From Ectobacillus panaciterrae DSM 19096 (GTDB taxonomy: Bacteria > Bacillota > Bacilli > Bacillales > Bacillaceae_G), in the NCBI RefSeq assembly GCF_000430785.1, contig NZ_AUMR01000003.1, forward strand, positions 186,001 to 250,000: a stretch of 64,000 nucleotides of DNA. The letters are read 5' to 3'. The notes below the pieces were generated by a model. The model saw only the letters and a program-made list of their open reading frames with translations. It did no database searches and had not been told where the DNA came from. Shown here one piece after another: positions 8,430 to 18,311 of this stretch. The position numbers and the translations under genes were made by a program. The first letter of the stretch is position 1. Each line of letters begins with the position of its first letter.

Positions 8430-10544
8430 ATGGGTCAAGAAAAGCAAGTCTTCTCTATACATTTAGCAGGACGCGAGCTGGTTGTAGAAGCAGGTCAGCT
8501 TGCAAAGCAAGCAAGCGGAGCCGTATTAATTCGATATGGCGACACAGCAGTGTTATCAACAGCGACTGCTTCTAAGGAGCCGAAAAGCGTAGGTTTCTTT
8601 CCTTTAACTGTAAACTATGAAGAACGTTTATATGCAGTAGGGAAAATTCCGGGAGGCTTTATTAAACGTGAAGGACGTCCAAGCGAAAAGGCGATTTTGG
8701 CAAGCCGTTTAATTGACCGTCCGATTCGTCCTCTGTTTGCAGACGGATTCCGTAATGAAGTGCAAGTGGTAAGCATAGTGATGAGCGTAGACCAAGATTG
8801 CTCCTCTGAAGTTGCAGCAATGTTTGGCTCTTCATTGGCTCTATCCGTATCGGATATCCCATTTGAAGGTCCGATTGCAGGTGTAGTTGTCGGACGAATT
8901 GATGGAGAATTTGTAATTAACCCGACGGTAGAGCAAGCAGAAAAAAGCGATATACATCTTGTTGTAGCGGGTACAAAAGATGCGATTAACATGGTAGAGG
9001 CTGGCGCACAAGAAGTACCGGAAGAAGTCATGCTAGAAGCAATTATGTTTGGTCATGAAGAAATCCAACGCTTAATTGCGTTCCAAGAAAAAATTGTACA
9101 AGCAATCGGCAAAGAAAAAAGGGAAATTGTCTTGTACGAAGTAGATACAGAGCTTGAAAAGCAAATTCGTGAAATTGCAGAAGTTGATATGAAGGCTGCG
9201 ATTCAAGTATATGAAAAGCATGCTCGCGAAGAGGCAATCAGCGAAGTGAAAAAACGTGTAATTGAGCAGTTTGAAGCACAAGAAGCAGATGCTGCAACGA
9301 TGGGGCAAGTAAGCGAAATCCTGTACAAGATGGTAAAAGAAGAAGTACGCCGTCTAATCACAGTTGAAAAGGTACGCCCAGACGGCCGCAGCATTGATGA
9401 AATTCGTCCGCTTGCTTCCGAAGTTGGATTGATGCCTCGTACGCATGGTTCCGGCCTATTTACACGAGGTCAAACACAGGCTCTCAGCATTTGTACACTA
9501 GGTGCGCTAGGCGATGTGCAGATTTTGGATGGGCTTGGCATCGAAGAATCCAAGCGATTCATGCATCACTACAACTTCCCGCTGTTCAGCGTTGGGGAAA
9601 CAGGACCGATGAGGGGGCCTGGACGCCGTGAGATTGGTCACGGTGCACTCGGTGAGCGTGCGTTGGAGCCTGTTATTCCGTCTGAGAAGGACTTCCCTTA
9701 CACAGTGCGTCTCGTATCTGAAGTACTGGAATCCAACGGTTCTACTTCGCAAGCTAGTATTTGTGCAAGCACGCTGGCGATGATGGATGCAGGGGTGCCG
9801 ATTAAAGCGCCTGTAGCCGGCATTGCAATGGGGCTTGTGAAATCTGGCGAGCACTACACGATTTTAACAGATATCCAAGGCATGGAAGATCACCTTGGCG
9901 ATATGGACTTTAAGGTAGCGGGTACAGCTAAAGGTGTAACTGCACTGCAAATGGATATTAAGATTGAAGGTCTTTCCCGTGAAATCTTAGAAGAAGCGCT
10001 GCAGCAGGCGAAAGCAGGCCGTATGCAAATTCTGGATCATATGCTGTCTGTCATTGACCAGCCGCGCACGGAGCTTTCTCCATATGCGCCTAAGATTTTA
10101 ACAATGACGATTAACCCTGATAAGATTCGTGATGTAATTGGACCAAGCGGTAAGCAAATCAATAAAATCATTGAAGAAACAGGTGTTAAGATTGATATCG
10201 AACAAGACGGTACAGTCTTCATTTCTTCTACTAATGAAGAGATGAACCAAAAAGCGAAGAAAATCATCGAAGATATTGTTCGTGAGGTAGAGGTTGGACA
10301 AATTTACTTAGGTAAAGTAAAACGCATTGAGAAATTCGGCGCATTCGTCGAGCTGTTCAGCGGCAAAGACGGACTTGTCCACATTTCCGAGCTTGCTGAA
10401 GAACGTATTCCGAAGGTAGAGGACGTTGTGGCAATCGGGGATGAAATTCTTGTCAAAGTTATTGAAATTGACAAGCAAGGTCGTGTAAACCTATCCAGGA
10501 AAGTACTTTTAAAAGAGCAAAAAGAAAAAGAAGCGCAGCAATAA
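8430..10544 (+). CDS. pnp: Polyribonucleotide nucleotidyltransferase (PNPase)
   Basis: Phosphorolytic 3'-5' exoribonuclease of the mRNA decay machinery. The 704 residues show two RNase PH domains (about 10-220 and 310-540, with the [16 protein letters not shown] and [15 protein letters not shown] blocks), a KH domain ([17 protein letters not shown], about 570) and an S1 domain (about 622-690, [20 protein letters not shown]). The start ATG has GAGAGGGGTACTTAA upstream. The roughly 160-base gap after the rpsO terminator should hold its own promoter; I could not define one well. Confidence 0.97.
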   Translation: MGQEKQVFSIHLAGRELVVEAGQLAKQASGAVLIRYGDTAVLSTATASKEPKSVGFFPLTVNYEERLYAVGKIPGGFIKREGRPSEKAILASRLIDRPIRPLFADGFRNEVQVVSIVMSVDQDCSSEVAAMFGSSLALSVSDIPFEGPIAGVVVGRIDGEFVINPTVEQAEKSDIHLVVAGTKDAINMVEAGAQEVPEEVMLEAIMFGHEEIQRLIAFQEKIVQAIGKEKREIVLYEVDTELEKQIREIAEVDMKAAIQVYEKHAREEAISEVKKRVIEQFEAQEADAATMGQVSEILYKMVKEEVRRLITVEKVRPDGRSIDEIRPLASEVGLMPRTHGSGLFTRGQTQALSICTLGALGDVQILDGLGIEESKRFMHHYNFPLFSVGETGPMRGPGRREIGHGALGERALEPVIPSEKDFPYTVRLVSEVLESNGSTSQASICASTLAMMDAGVPIKAPVAGIAMGLVKSGEHYTILTDIQGMEDHLGDMDFKVAGTAKGVTALQMDIKIEGLSREILEEALQQAKAGRMQILDHMLSVIDQPRTELSPYAPKILTMTINPDKIRDVIGPSGKQINKIIEETGVKIDIEQDGTVFISSTNEEMNQKAKKIIEDIVREVEVGQIYLGKVKRIEKFGAFVELFSGKDGLVHISELAEERIPKVEDVVAIGDEILVKVIEIDKQGRVNLSRKVLLKEQKEKEAQQ

Positions 10545-10552
10545 TATATAAG

Positions 10553-10588
10553 GAGACGGGGGAATTTTTTCCTCGTCTCTTTTTTTAT
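10553..10588 (+). terminator. Intrinsic terminator after pnp
   Basis: GAGACGGGGGAA pairs with TTCCTCGTCTC (one bulge) and is followed by TTTTTTTATT. Confidence 0.85.
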
Positions 10589-10589
10589 T

Positions 10590-10627
10590 GTCCAGCACCT
10601 GAACGAGCCGTCTGCGCTTTTCTTGTG
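10590..10627 (-). repeat. Short intergenic repeat, copy A
   Basis: On the - strand this reads AAGAAAAGCGCAGACGGC followed by TCGTTCAGGTGC. It aligns closely with 29935-29973 + strand (AAAGCGGAGCCGGCTTGTTC then AGGTGC). It lies just behind the pnp terminator. Function is unknown; similar AAAGCGG-type spacer repeats are common in Bacillaceae. Confidence 0.5.
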
Positions 10628-10675
10628 TTCTAGAAGAGACAGGCTGTACATATTTTGTTACGAGGAGGGAATAGA

Positions 10676-11629
10676 ATGAACCGAACGAAGCATGCAATCA
10701 TTTGTACTTGTATAGTTTTGCTCAGTTTTTTTCTTGTGCAAAACTCATATACATCCGCTTATGTAGATGAAGTGAAACGGTCTGCTCTGCAAGTATCAAA
10801 GGCGGAAGACCCTTTATATGATGAAATTGCTGAAAAAGCGAAAGACTATGAAATTCCGGCTCAGGACGCGATTGTGGATAAGATTTGGAAAGCTACGCCT
10901 GGGTATAACGGACGTGCCGTCGATGTGCCTGCTTCTTACGAAAATATGAAGAAGCAAGGAGAGTTTAATGAAAAAAAACTCGTGTATACGGACATATCGC
11001 CAAAGGTTCATTTGCAGGATTTGCCGCCTGCGCCTATCTACAGAGGACATCCTGATAAAAAAATGATTGCTCTTACGATAAACGTTGCATGGGGGAACGA
11101 ATATATCCCCACCATGTTAGAAATATTAAAAAAGCATCATGTATCTGCAACCTTTTTTTTGGAAGGACGCTGGGTAAAGGAGAACCCATCTTTGGCAAAA
11201 ATGATTGTTGACGCAAAGCAAGAAGTAGGAAATCATTCTTATACGCATCCGGATATGAAAACATTATCTGCAGGCTCTATAGAAGAGCAACTTGTGAAAA
11301 CAAATGAAATGATTGAAGCTGCAACAAATCAGAAGGTAAAATGGTTTGCTCCCCCAAGCGGCAGCTACCGAGATGAGGTCGTATCCATCGCATCAAGGCT
11401 CGGTATGGGTACCATTATGTGGACTGTTGATACAATTGACTGGCAGCGGCCGGAACCGAGCGTATTGATTCAGCGCGTCACAAAAAAGGCGCACAATGGT
11501 GCAATCGTGCTTATGCATCCTACGTCACCCACGGCGCAATCACTGGATACGCTCATTCAGCTGTTGAAAAAAGGAGGGTACAAAATTGGCACAGTATCTG
11601 AGCTTCTGAGTGAAAAGCGAATCGATTAA
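10676..11629 (+). CDS. ylxY: Polysaccharide deacetylase family protein YlxY
   Basis: A 317-residue carbohydrate esterase 4-fold protein (YlxY) with an N-terminal membrane anchor/signal (residues 7-27). The NodB-homology domain starts near residue 125. Motif 1, normally TFDDGP, is TINVAWGN here, so the catalytic and metal-binding Asp pair is missing. The later motifs NHSYTH, PPSGSYRDEV, WTVDTIDW and VLMHPT are present. The B. subtilis YlxY lineage shows the same TINVAWGN as far as I recall. It may be inactive or use altered chemistry on peptidoglycan. The ATG has CGAGGAGGGAATAGA upstream. Confidence 0.88.
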   Translation: MNRTKHAIICTCIVLLSFFLVQNSYTSAYVDEVKRSALQVSKAEDPLYDEIAEKAKDYEIPAQDAIVDKIWKATPGYNGRAVDVPASYENMKKQGEFNEKKLVYTDISPKVHLQDLPPAPIYRGHPDKKMIALTINVAWGNEYIPTMLEILKKHHVSATFFLEGRWVKENPSLAKMIVDAKQEVGNHSYTHPDMKTLSAGSIEEQLVKTNEMIEAATNQKVKWFAPPSGSYRDEVVSIASRLGMGTIMWTVDTIDWQRPEPSVLIQRVTKKAHNGAIVLMHPTSPTAQSLDTLIQLLKKGGYKIGTVSELLSEKRID

Positions 11630-11678
11630 ATGATTTGCATGACATGTGTTCACAAAATTGTTATGATTGAGTAATAAG

Positions 11679-11760
11679 CGCTAGCTGAACTAATCGGGCT
11701 CCTAGCGTCCGGCTTTTATTTGCAAATGCAGAAATTTTCGGACGGTTAGAGCGGGATAAA
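11679..11760 (+). repeat. Interspersed structured element, copy 2
   Basis: Second copy of the element at 6790-6870 (opposite orientation). CGCT (11679-11682) pairs with AGCG (11750-11753), CTAATCG (11690-11696) with CGGTTAG (11743-11749) and TCCG with CGGA. Compared with copy 1, paired positions change in ways that keep pairing (T-A versus T-G). It lies between ylxY and mlpA and ends 13 bases before the mlpA ribosome binding site. Confidence 0.72.
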
Positions 11761-11784
11761 TACAAAGTAATAGGAGGATGGCAC

Positions 11785-13029
11785 TTGATCAATAAACATA
11801 CTTGCAAAAACGGAGTAAGAATTGTATTTGAACATATTCCTACCGTTCGTTCTGTCGCCATCGGGGTATGGATTCATACGGGTTCCCGTCACGAGAACGA
11901 AAAAAATAATGGCATTTCCCATTTTTTAGAGCATATGTTCTTTAAAGGAACAACAACGCGGTCAGCCCGTGAAATTGCAGAGTCATTTGACAGCATCGGC
12001 GGCCAAGTTAATGCATTTACTTCTAAAGAGTATACGTGCTACTATGCTAAAGTGCTTGATGAGCATGCGGAGTACGCCTTAGAAGTTCTTTCGGATATGT
12101 TCTTTAATTCTACTTTTGTGGATGAAGAGCTGCAGAAAGAAAAGAATGTCGTATATGAAGAAATTAAAATGTACGAAGATACACCAGATGATATTGTGCA
12201 TGATTTGCTGACGAAGGCTACATATGAAACGCATCCGCTTGGATATCCGATTCTCGGAACAGAAGGCACGCTGGCAACCTTTACAGGCGATACACTTCGT
12301 CAATATATGAAAGAACGCTATACGCCTGAAAATGTCGTGGTTTCCATTGCAGGAAATGTAAATGAATCCTTCATGAAAACGGTGGAAGATTATTTCGGAA
12401 GCTATGAAGGTACAACAAAACGCGAACAAATACATAGTCCTATTTTTCATCCAAATAAGGTTTCTCGCAAGAAGGAAACAGAGCAGGCGCACTTATGTCT
12501 CGGCTACAAAGGATTGAACGTGGGAGATGACAAAGTATACAGCTTAATTGTGCTGAACAACGTTCTAGGCGGAAGCATGAGCAGCCGTTTGTTTCAAGAA
12601 GTACGCGAGCAACGCGGTTTGGCCTACTCTGTATTCTCCTATCATTCCTCTTATGAAGATTCAGGAATGATGACAATCTACGCAGGCACTGGCAATCAGC
12701 AGCTTGAAACGCTCTATGAAACAATTCAGCAAACGCTTGATAAATTAAAGGATACAGGTATAACAGAAAAAGAGCTTGCCAACAGCAAAGAGCAGTTAAA
12801 AGGCAGTTTAATGCTCAGTCTCGAAAGTACGAACAGCCGTATGAGCCGAAATGGTAAAAATGAAATGCTTCTTGGCACGCATCGTTCGCTTGATGAAATG
12901 ATTGAAAGCATCAACAGTGTGACAAAAGAAGATGTAGATGATTTGATTCATCAAACGTTTACAGAAGAATTTGCTGTCTCTCTCATCAGCCCGACAGGAG
13001 AGCTGCCGAAAGCACTTGCCTACAAGTAA
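11785..13029 (+). CDS. mlpA: Zinc-dependent M16 peptidase MlpA (YmxG)
   Basis: A 414-residue pitrilysin-family (M16) protease, cytoplasmic as judged by the lack of a signal sequence. The inverted zinc motif HFLEHMFF (about residues 46-53) is intact, and the third ligand Glu lies in the VVYEEIKMYED segment near residue 124. The C-terminal half is the usual non-catalytic M16 repeat with an RGLAYSVFSYHS segment. The start is TTG, set by TAGGAGGATGGCAC; the ATG seven bases upstream runs into a stop after five codons. The order ylxY-mlpA-ymxH matches Bacillus. Confidence 0.93.
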   Translation: MINKHTCKNGVRIVFEHIPTVRSVAIGVWIHTGSRHENEKNNGISHFLEHMFFKGTTTRSAREIAESFDSIGGQVNAFTSKEYTCYYAKVLDEHAEYALEVLSDMFFNSTFVDEELQKEKNVVYEEIKMYEDTPDDIVHDLLTKATYETHPLGYPILGTEGTLATFTGDTLRQYMKERYTPENVVVSIAGNVNESFMKTVEDYFGSYEGTTKREQIHSPIFHPNKVSRKKETEQAHLCLGYKGLNVGDDKVYSLIVLNNVLGGSMSSRLFQEVREQRGLAYSVFSYHSSYEDSGMMTIYAGTGNQQLETLYETIQQTLDKLKDTGITEKELANSKEQLKGSLMLSLESTNSRMSRNGKNEMLLGTHRSLDEMIESINSVTKEDVDDLIHQTFTEEFAVSLISPTGELPKALAYK

Positions 13030-13087
13030 AACTTGTAGGTATTTTTTATTGGGACACGGAATACGTAGTAAGTAAGGGGGGATATGT

Positions 13088-13336
13088 GTGAGGCTGAGCG
13101 AATTGAGCGGGAAGGAAATCGTGGATTTGGAACGCGCGGAACGGATGGGAGTATTGGGGCATGCCGATTTGGAAATCGATGAGCAGGATGGACGCATACA
13201 TGCTCTGATTATTCCTGTCGGCAAGTGGGGAGCGTTTAAGCGTTCCCAGCAGGAAATACGTGTTTCCTGGAAGCGGATTAAAAAGGTTGGGCAGGATATG
13301 ATTATTTTTGATTTGTCGGATTCAGAGCAAGTGTAA
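13088..13336 (+). CDS. ymxH: PRC-barrel protein YmxH/YlmC family
   Basis: An 82-residue single PRC-barrel protein (YlmC/YmxH family), starting MRLSELSGKEIVDLERAER and containing GVLGHADLEID and EIRVSWKRIKKVGQDMIIFD. These small spore-former proteins are linked to sporulation by conservation, but their biochemical role is unknown. The GTG start follows AAGGGGGGATATGT. A terminator follows, so it ends the mlpA transcription unit. Confidence 0.9.
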   Translation: MRLSELSGKEIVDLERAERMGVLGHADLEIDEQDGRIHALIIPVGKWGAFKRSQQEIRVSWKRIKKVGQDMIIFDLSDSEQV

Positions 13337-13337
13337 G

Positions 13338-13368
13338 CCGGTCCCTTTTGAGGGGCCGTTTTTTTTAT
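13338..13368 (+). terminator. Intrinsic terminator after ymxH
   Basis: CGGTCCC and GGGGCCG pair around CTTTTGAG-type loop bases, followed by TTTTTTTT. Confidence 0.85.
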
Positions 13369-13490
13369 GCAGAAAATAGGTGATTTTCCTAATGGTCAAT
13401 CACCATGCTCTTGTACGATACATATGATGTTTTGTGAAAACAAAGAGATAGGCGCTTAGAATATAGAACAAAAAGAAGGTGAAGTAGGGG

Positions 13491-14390
13491 ATGTTAACTG
13501 ACATGCATATAGCCGTGATCGGAGGGGATGCCAGACAATTGGAGGTTATCCGAAAGATGATTGAACTCGATGCCAAGCTTTCTTTAATCGGGTTTGATCA
13601 GCTTGATCACGGTTTTACAGGAGCGGCCAAGGAGCAGATGCAAGAATTGGATTTTTCTTCCTTAGATGCTATTATACTGCCGGTAGCGGGCACGAATTTA
13701 GAAGGGCAGATTGATACCATTTTTTCAAATAAAAAGGTTGTGCTCACAAAGGAGCAAGTTGAGGAGACCCCGTCTCATTTTACTATTTATTCCGGAATCA
13801 GCAACGCGTACTTAGATGGATTGGCTGCATCAACAAACCGAAAGCTCGTCAAATTGTTTGAGCGTGATGATGTGGCGATATACAATTCCATTCCGACAGT
13901 AGAGGGAACTATTATGATGGTGATTCAGCATACAGACTACACTATTCACGGTTCTAAGGTTATGGTGCTGGGATTTGGGCGGACAGGAATGAGCGTAGCC
14001 CGTACATTTCAAGCGTTGGGTGCAAAGGTGCGGGTAGGAGCAAGGCGCTCAGAACATTTAGCTCGCATTACAGAAATGACTTTTGCTCCTTTTCATTTAA
14101 ATGATTTAGAACAGGAAGTGCAGGATGCAGACATCGTAATTAATACGATTCCTCACCTCATTGTAACAGCAAGTATCATATCTAAAATGCCGGCTCACAC
14201 TTTAATAGTAGATTTAGCATCTAAGCCGGGCGGAACGGATTTCCGTTATGCGGAAAAAAGAGGAGTGAAGGCGTTTTTGGCCCCAGGATTGCCAGGAATC
14301 GTTGCGCCAAAGACTGCCGGGCAGATTCTCGCGAATGTACTCACTTCTTTGCTGTCAGAAGATAAGGCGAGAAAGGAGAATGTAAAATGA
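13491..14390 (+). CDS. dpaA: Dipicolinate synthase subunit A (SpoVFA)
   Basis: With SpoVFB it oxidises dihydrodipicolinate to dipicolinic acid in the mother cell, giving the spore core its Ca-DPA. The 299 residues show an N-terminal domain (HIAVIGGDARQLEVIRKM) and a Rossmann NAD(P)-binding domain with VLGFGRTGMSVARTF near residue 158, ending with LAPGLPGIVAPKTAGQI. Closely similar to B. subtilis SpoVFA by recollection. It overlaps dpaB by four bases. A sigma-K promoter is expected in the 120-base gap upstream; I could not pick one confidently. Confidence 0.96.
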   Translation: MLTDMHIAVIGGDARQLEVIRKMIELDAKLSLIGFDQLDHGFTGAAKEQMQELDFSSLDAIILPVAGTNLEGQIDTIFSNKKVVLTKEQVEETPSHFTIYSGISNAYLDGLAASTNRKLVKLFERDDVAIYNSIPTVEGTIMMVIQHTDYTIHGSKVMVLGFGRTGMSVARTFQALGAKVRVGARRSEHLARITEMTFAPFHLNDLEQEVQDADIVINTIPHLIVTASIISKMPAHTLIVDLASKPGGTDFRYAEKRGVKAFLAPGLPGIVAPKTAGQILANVLTSLLSEDKARKENVK

Positions 14391-14989
14391 GTTTAAAAGG
14401 AAAACGGATCGGCTTTGGATTAACAGGCTCACACTGTACGTACGAGGAAGTTATGCCCTATTTGCAGCAGCTTATCGATGAGGGGGCAGAGGTGCGTCCG
14501 GTCGTATCTTATACATTAAAAACAACGAATACGCGTTTTGGCGAAGGAGAGGAATGGATTAAAAAAATTGAAGAGATTACAGGTTATTCTGTAATTGATA
14601 CCATTGTCAAAGCGGAGCCGCTCGGACCGAAAATTCCTCTTGATTGCATGGTAATTGCTCCTCTTACAGGAAATTCGATGAGCAAGCTCGCAAATGCGCT
14701 GACAGATTCGCCTGTGCTCATGGCTGCTAAAGCTACGCTTCGCAACTGGAAGCCTGTCGTGCTCGCCATCTCTACAAATGATGCGCTCGGCTTGAATGGT
14801 GTAAATTTAATGCGCCTGATGGCTGCAAGAAATATGTATTTTGTACCATTTGGCCAAGATGCGCCCGATAAGAAACCAAGTTCGATGGTAGCGCGTATGG
14901 AGCTGCTTCGAGACACAGTGGCTGCTGCATTGGAAGGCAAACAGCTGCAGCCTGTAGTTGTAGAAAAATACAAATATATGAATAAATAA
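14387..14989 (+). CDS. dpaB: Dipicolinate synthase subunit B (SpoVFB)
   Basis: The flavoprotein-like partner of SpoVFA, 200 residues, with the FGLTGSHCTYEEVMPYLQ opening and the PLTGNSMSKLANALTDSPVL segment of the flavoprotein (HFCD) fold. The ATG overlaps the spoVFA stop. It is followed by asd-dapG-dapA, so the genes making dihydrodipicolinate sit directly downstream of the enzyme that consumes it. Confidence 0.95.
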   Translation: MSLKGKRIGFGLTGSHCTYEEVMPYLQQLIDEGAEVRPVVSYTLKTTNTRFGEGEEWIKKIEEITGYSVIDTIVKAEPLGPKIPLDCMVIAPLTGNSMSKLANALTDSPVLMAAKATLRNWKPVVLAISTNDALGLNGVNLMRLMAARNMYFVPFGQDAPDKKPSSMVARMELLRDTVAAALEGKQLQPVVVEKYKYMNK

Positions 14990-15129
14990 TCAAAAGCGCA
15001 CAATAATTTTTTCGGAAAATTACTCAATCCTGCGCGATAATGTGGTATTATTGTTCTAATAAAGATGGGGGACGACTTTGTGCCCTGTCTTTTTATAAGT
15101 ATATGGTGTACCTAGAAAGGGGTATAGTG

Positions 15130-16176
15130 ATGGAAAAGAAACAATCTTTTCATGTCGCTGTAGTTGGAGCAACCGGCGCAGTTGGAGAACAAATGTTAAA
15201 TACGTTAGAAAAACACAACTTCCCAATCGGCAAGTTGTCATTACTATCTTCGAAACGTTCAGCAGGAAAAACGATTCTCTTTAAAGGGGAAGAAGTTACT
15301 GTACAAGAAGCAACACCAGAAAGCTTTGAAGGTGTAGATATCGCTCTCTTTAGTGCAGGCGGATCTGTTTCTAAAGCGTTAGCACCAGAAGCAGCAAAGC
15401 GCGGCGCTATTGTAGTTGATAATACAAGCGCGTTCCGTATGGATCCGAACGTTCCGCTAGTAGTGCCGGAAGTAAACGAAAAAGATTTGTTAGAGCATAA
15501 TGGAATTATTGCAAATCCGAACTGCTCCACAATTCAAATGGTAGTGGCGCTTGAGCCGCTTCGTCAAGCATATGGTTTGAAGCGAGTAATCGTTTCTACG
15601 TACCAAGCGGTTTCAGGAGCAGGTGCTTCCGCAATTGAAGAATTAAATGAACAAGCGCAAGCAGCGTTAAACGGCGAAGAAGTGAAGACAAATATTCTTC
15701 CTGTAAAGAGCGGTGAAAAGCATTATCAAATCGCATTTAACGCAATTCCGCAAATCGATGTGTTCGAAGAAAACGGCTTTACGTATGAAGAAATGAAAAT
15801 GATTAATGAGACTAAGAAAATTATGCATATGCCAGAGTTAGAGGTGGCAGCAACTTGCGTGCGCCTTCCTGTAGTTGCTGGGCATTCTGAATCTGTTTAC
15901 GTTGAAGTGGAAAAAGAAGGGGTAACTGTTGACGAAATCCGCGCATTACTTGCAGATGCAGAAGGAATCGTTCTTCAAGATAATCCAGCGGAGCAGCTAT
16001 ATCCAATGCCACTTTACGCAACAGGAAAAGAAGAAGTATTTGTTGGTCGAATCCGTAAAGACTTAAACAACGATAAAGGCTTCCACCTTTGGGTTGTTTC
16101 CGATAATCTATTAAAAGGAGCTGCATGGAACTCTGTTCAGATTGCAGAACGATTAATCAAACTAGGTTTAGTGTAA
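15130..16176 (+). CDS. asd: Aspartate-semialdehyde dehydrogenase
   Basis: Reduces aspartyl phosphate to aspartate semialdehyde for lysine, DAP, methionine and threonine synthesis. The 348-residue protein has the NADP-binding [10 protein letters not shown] (about 13-22), the active-site Cys in NPNCSTIQM (about residue 132) and the GHSESVYVE substrate region. The frame is open 90 bases upstream, but the ATG at 15130 follows AGAAAGGGGTATAGTG and matches the family start. The 140-base gap after dpaB contains a weak hairpin (15063-15093), so asd may have separate expression. Confidence 0.95.
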   Translation: MEKKQSFHVAVVGATGAVGEQMLNTLEKHNFPIGKLSLLSSKRSAGKTILFKGEEVTVQEATPESFEGVDIALFSAGGSVSKALAPEAAKRGAIVVDNTSAFRMDPNVPLVVPEVNEKDLLEHNGIIANPNCSTIQMVVALEPLRQAYGLKRVIVSTYQAVSGAGASAIEELNEQAQAALNGEEVKTNILPVKSGEKHYQIAFNAIPQIDVFEENGFTYEEMKMINETKKIMHMPELEVAATCVRLPVVAGHSESVYVEVEKEGVTVDEIRALLADAEGIVLQDNPAEQLYPMPLYATGKEEVFVGRIRKDLNNDKGFHLWVVSDNLLKGAAWNSVQIAERLIKLGLV

Positions 16177-16195
16177 CTTCTAAGAGGGTGCAAAC

Positions 16196-17428
16196 ATGAA
16201 AATCATTGTACAAAAATTCGGAGGTACATCCGTACGCGACGAAAATGGCAGAAAACATGCTTTTAAGCATATCTCGCAAGCGTTAGAGGAAGGCTATAAG
16301 GTCGTAACGGTTGTCTCTGCAATGGGACGAAAAGGCGAGCCTTACGCTACGGACACATTGCTTAGTCTCGTTGATGACAAGCAATTCCATATTTCCAAGC
16401 GTGAAAAAGATTTGCTGTTGTCCTGCGGGGAACTCATTTCAGCCGTTGTATTTTCCAATATGCTGAATGAAGCGGGAATTGAAGCTGCAGCGCTTACAGG
16501 GGCGCAAGCGGGATTTCTTACAAATGATGATTTTACAAATGCTAAAATTATTGAAATGAATTGCGAACGTGTATTAAAAGAACTTCGTGAGCACGATGTA
16601 GTAGTTGTGGCAGGCTTTCAAGGGCAAACGAAAAACGGCGACACAACTACGCTTGGGCGCGGAGGCAGCGATACATCTGCATCGGCACTGGGCGTTGCGT
16701 TAAATGCAGACTATATTGATATCTTTACAGATGTAGAAGGAATCATGACAGCAGACCCGCGCATTGTAAAAGATGCTCGTCCGCTGGATGTTGTCACGTA
16801 TAATGAAATTTGCAACATGGCTTATCAAGGTGCGAAAGTCATTCATCCGCGTGCTGTGGAAATTGCGATGCATGCGAAGGTGCCTCTTCGTGTTCGTTCT
16901 ACGTACTCTGACGGTACAGGAACGTTAGTTACGGCATATGAAGGCGCAGTGCAGGGGCAAGATGTGCAGGAACGCCCTGTTACAGGCATTGCTCACGTAT
17001 CCAATGTCACGCAGATTAAAGTAATGGCAAAAGACGGCCCGTACGACTTGCAGGCGCAAGTGTTTAAGGAAATGGCGAATGAAAAAATCAGCGTTGATTT
17101 AATCAACATTTCCCCGACAGGTGTTGCTTATACAGTAAACGACGACGTAGCGGACCTGGCCATTGAGGTGCTTCGCAAAATTGGATATGAGCCGTTTGTT
17201 ACAAGACATTGCGCAAAAGTATCTATTGTAGGAGCGGGCATGACAGGTGTTCCCGGGGTTACGTCACGCATTGTAACAGCTTTATCTGAAGCTGGTATTC
17301 AAATCCTGCAATCTGCCGACAGTCATACCACCATTTGGATGCTCGTCAATGAGAGCGATCTTGTTGAAGCAGTGAACGCTCTGCACAGTGCATTTGAACT
17401 ATCTAAAGAAGCAGAAGATAGGGAGTGA
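16196..17428 (+). CDS. dapG: Aspartokinase I (DapG, diaminopimelate-responsive type)
   Basis: Phosphorylates aspartate, the first step of the aspartate pathway. The 410 residues open with IIVQKFGGTSVRDENG. GRGGSDTSASALG (about 157-169) is part of the kinase active site, and two C-terminal ACT repeats are seen, for example SIVGAGMTGVPGVTSRI near residue 343. Position between asd and dapA identifies the DapG isozyme rather than LysC. It is 19 bases after asd and four bases before dapA. Confidence 0.94.
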   Translation: MKIIVQKFGGTSVRDENGRKHAFKHISQALEEGYKVVTVVSAMGRKGEPYATDTLLSLVDDKQFHISKREKDLLLSCGELISAVVFSNMLNEAGIEAAALTGAQAGFLTNDDFTNAKIIEMNCERVLKELREHDVVVVAGFQGQTKNGDTTTLGRGGSDTSASALGVALNADYIDIFTDVEGIMTADPRIVKDARPLDVVTYNEICNMAYQGAKVIHPRAVEIAMHAKVPLRVRSTYSDGTGTLVTAYEGAVQGQDVQERPVTGIAHVSNVTQIKVMAKDGPYDLQAQVFKEMANEKISVDLINISPTGVAYTVNDDVADLAIEVLRKIGYEPFVTRHCAKVSIVGAGMTGVPGVTSRIVTALSEAGIQILQSADSHTTIWMLVNESDLVEAVNALHSAFELSKEAEDRE

Positions 17429-17432
17429 GAAT

Positions 17433-18311
17433 ATGATCAATTTCGGAACTGTTGCAACAGCGATGGTAACCCCTTTTGACAGCAAAGGAAATGTCGATTT
17501 CGCAAAAACAACGCAATTGGTCAATTATTTGATTGAAAATGGAACAACTTCGCTTGTTGTATGCGGAACAACAGGCGAGTCTCCGACATTGACAACACAA
17601 GAGAAAGCAGCATTGTTCCGTCATGTTGTGACTGCTGTAAACGGGCGCGTTCCTGTCGTAGCAGGCACAGGCAGCAATAACACACAAGCTTCTATCGAAT
17701 TGACAAAACTGGCAGAGGAAGCGGCTGTGGACGCGATTATGCTCGTTGCCCCGTACTATAACAAACCAAGTCAAGAGGGAATGTATCAGCATTTTAAAAC
17801 GATTGCCGAGAGCACGAAGCTACCGGTTATGCTCTATAATATTCCAGGACGTTCTGTTGTCACAATGTCAGTTGATACAATTGTCCGTCTCTCTAAAATT
17901 CCTAACATCGTTGCAGTAAAAGATGCAGGTGGAGACGTGTTGGCGATGACGGAAGTGATTGAACAAACAGATGATGACTTCGCGGTATACAGCGGTGATG
18001 ACGGATTGACATTGCCTGCAATGGCAATCGGAGCAAAGGGTGTTGTGTCTGTAGCGTCTCATGTCATCGGCAATGAAATACAGGAAATGATAGCTGTATT
18101 CCAAAATGGCGATATGAAAAAAGCGCAGGAGCTTCATCAGCTTTTATGGCGTGTAACAAAGGCTGTGTTTATGGCGCCGAACCCGACCCCTGTCAAAACG
18201 GCATTGCAAATGCTCGACATAAATGTAGGCTCTGTACGCTTGCCGCTTCTTCCTCTTTCTGAAGGAGAGCGTCAGCGTTTACAGGAAGTCATAGAATCTA
18301 TCCCACGATAA
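17433..18311 (+). CDS. dapA: 4-hydroxy-tetrahydrodipicolinate synthase
   Basis: Condenses pyruvate with aspartate semialdehyde, supplying both cell-wall DAP and spore dipicolinate. The 292-residue TIM-barrel protein has GTTGESPTLT (about 45-54), the YNIPGRSV segment with the catalytic Tyr (about 133) and the Schiff-base Lys in VAVKDAGG (about 161). The ATG at 17433 follows GGGAGTGAGAAT; the longer upstream frame lies inside dapG. A terminator closes the operon. Confidence 0.96.
   Translation: MINFGTVATAMVTPFDSKGNVDFAKTTQLVNYLIENGTTSLVVCGTTGESPTLTTQEKAALFRHVVTAVNGRVPVVAGTGSNNTQASIELTKLAEEAAVDAIMLVAPYYNKPSQEGMYQHFKTIAESTKLPVMLYNIPGRSVVTMSVDTIVRLSKIPNIVAVKDAGGDVLAMTEVIEQTDDDFAVYSGDDGLTLPAMAIGAKGVVSVASHVIGNEIQEMIAVFQNGDMKKAQELHQLLWRVTKAVFMAPNPTPVKTALQMLDINVGSVRLPLLPLSEGERQRLQEVIESIPR

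Noticed and set aside
14990-15129. Lysine riboswitch or T-box before asd
   Set aside because: No lysine aptamer core and no T-box sequence (TGG discriminator-binding bulge) could be found.
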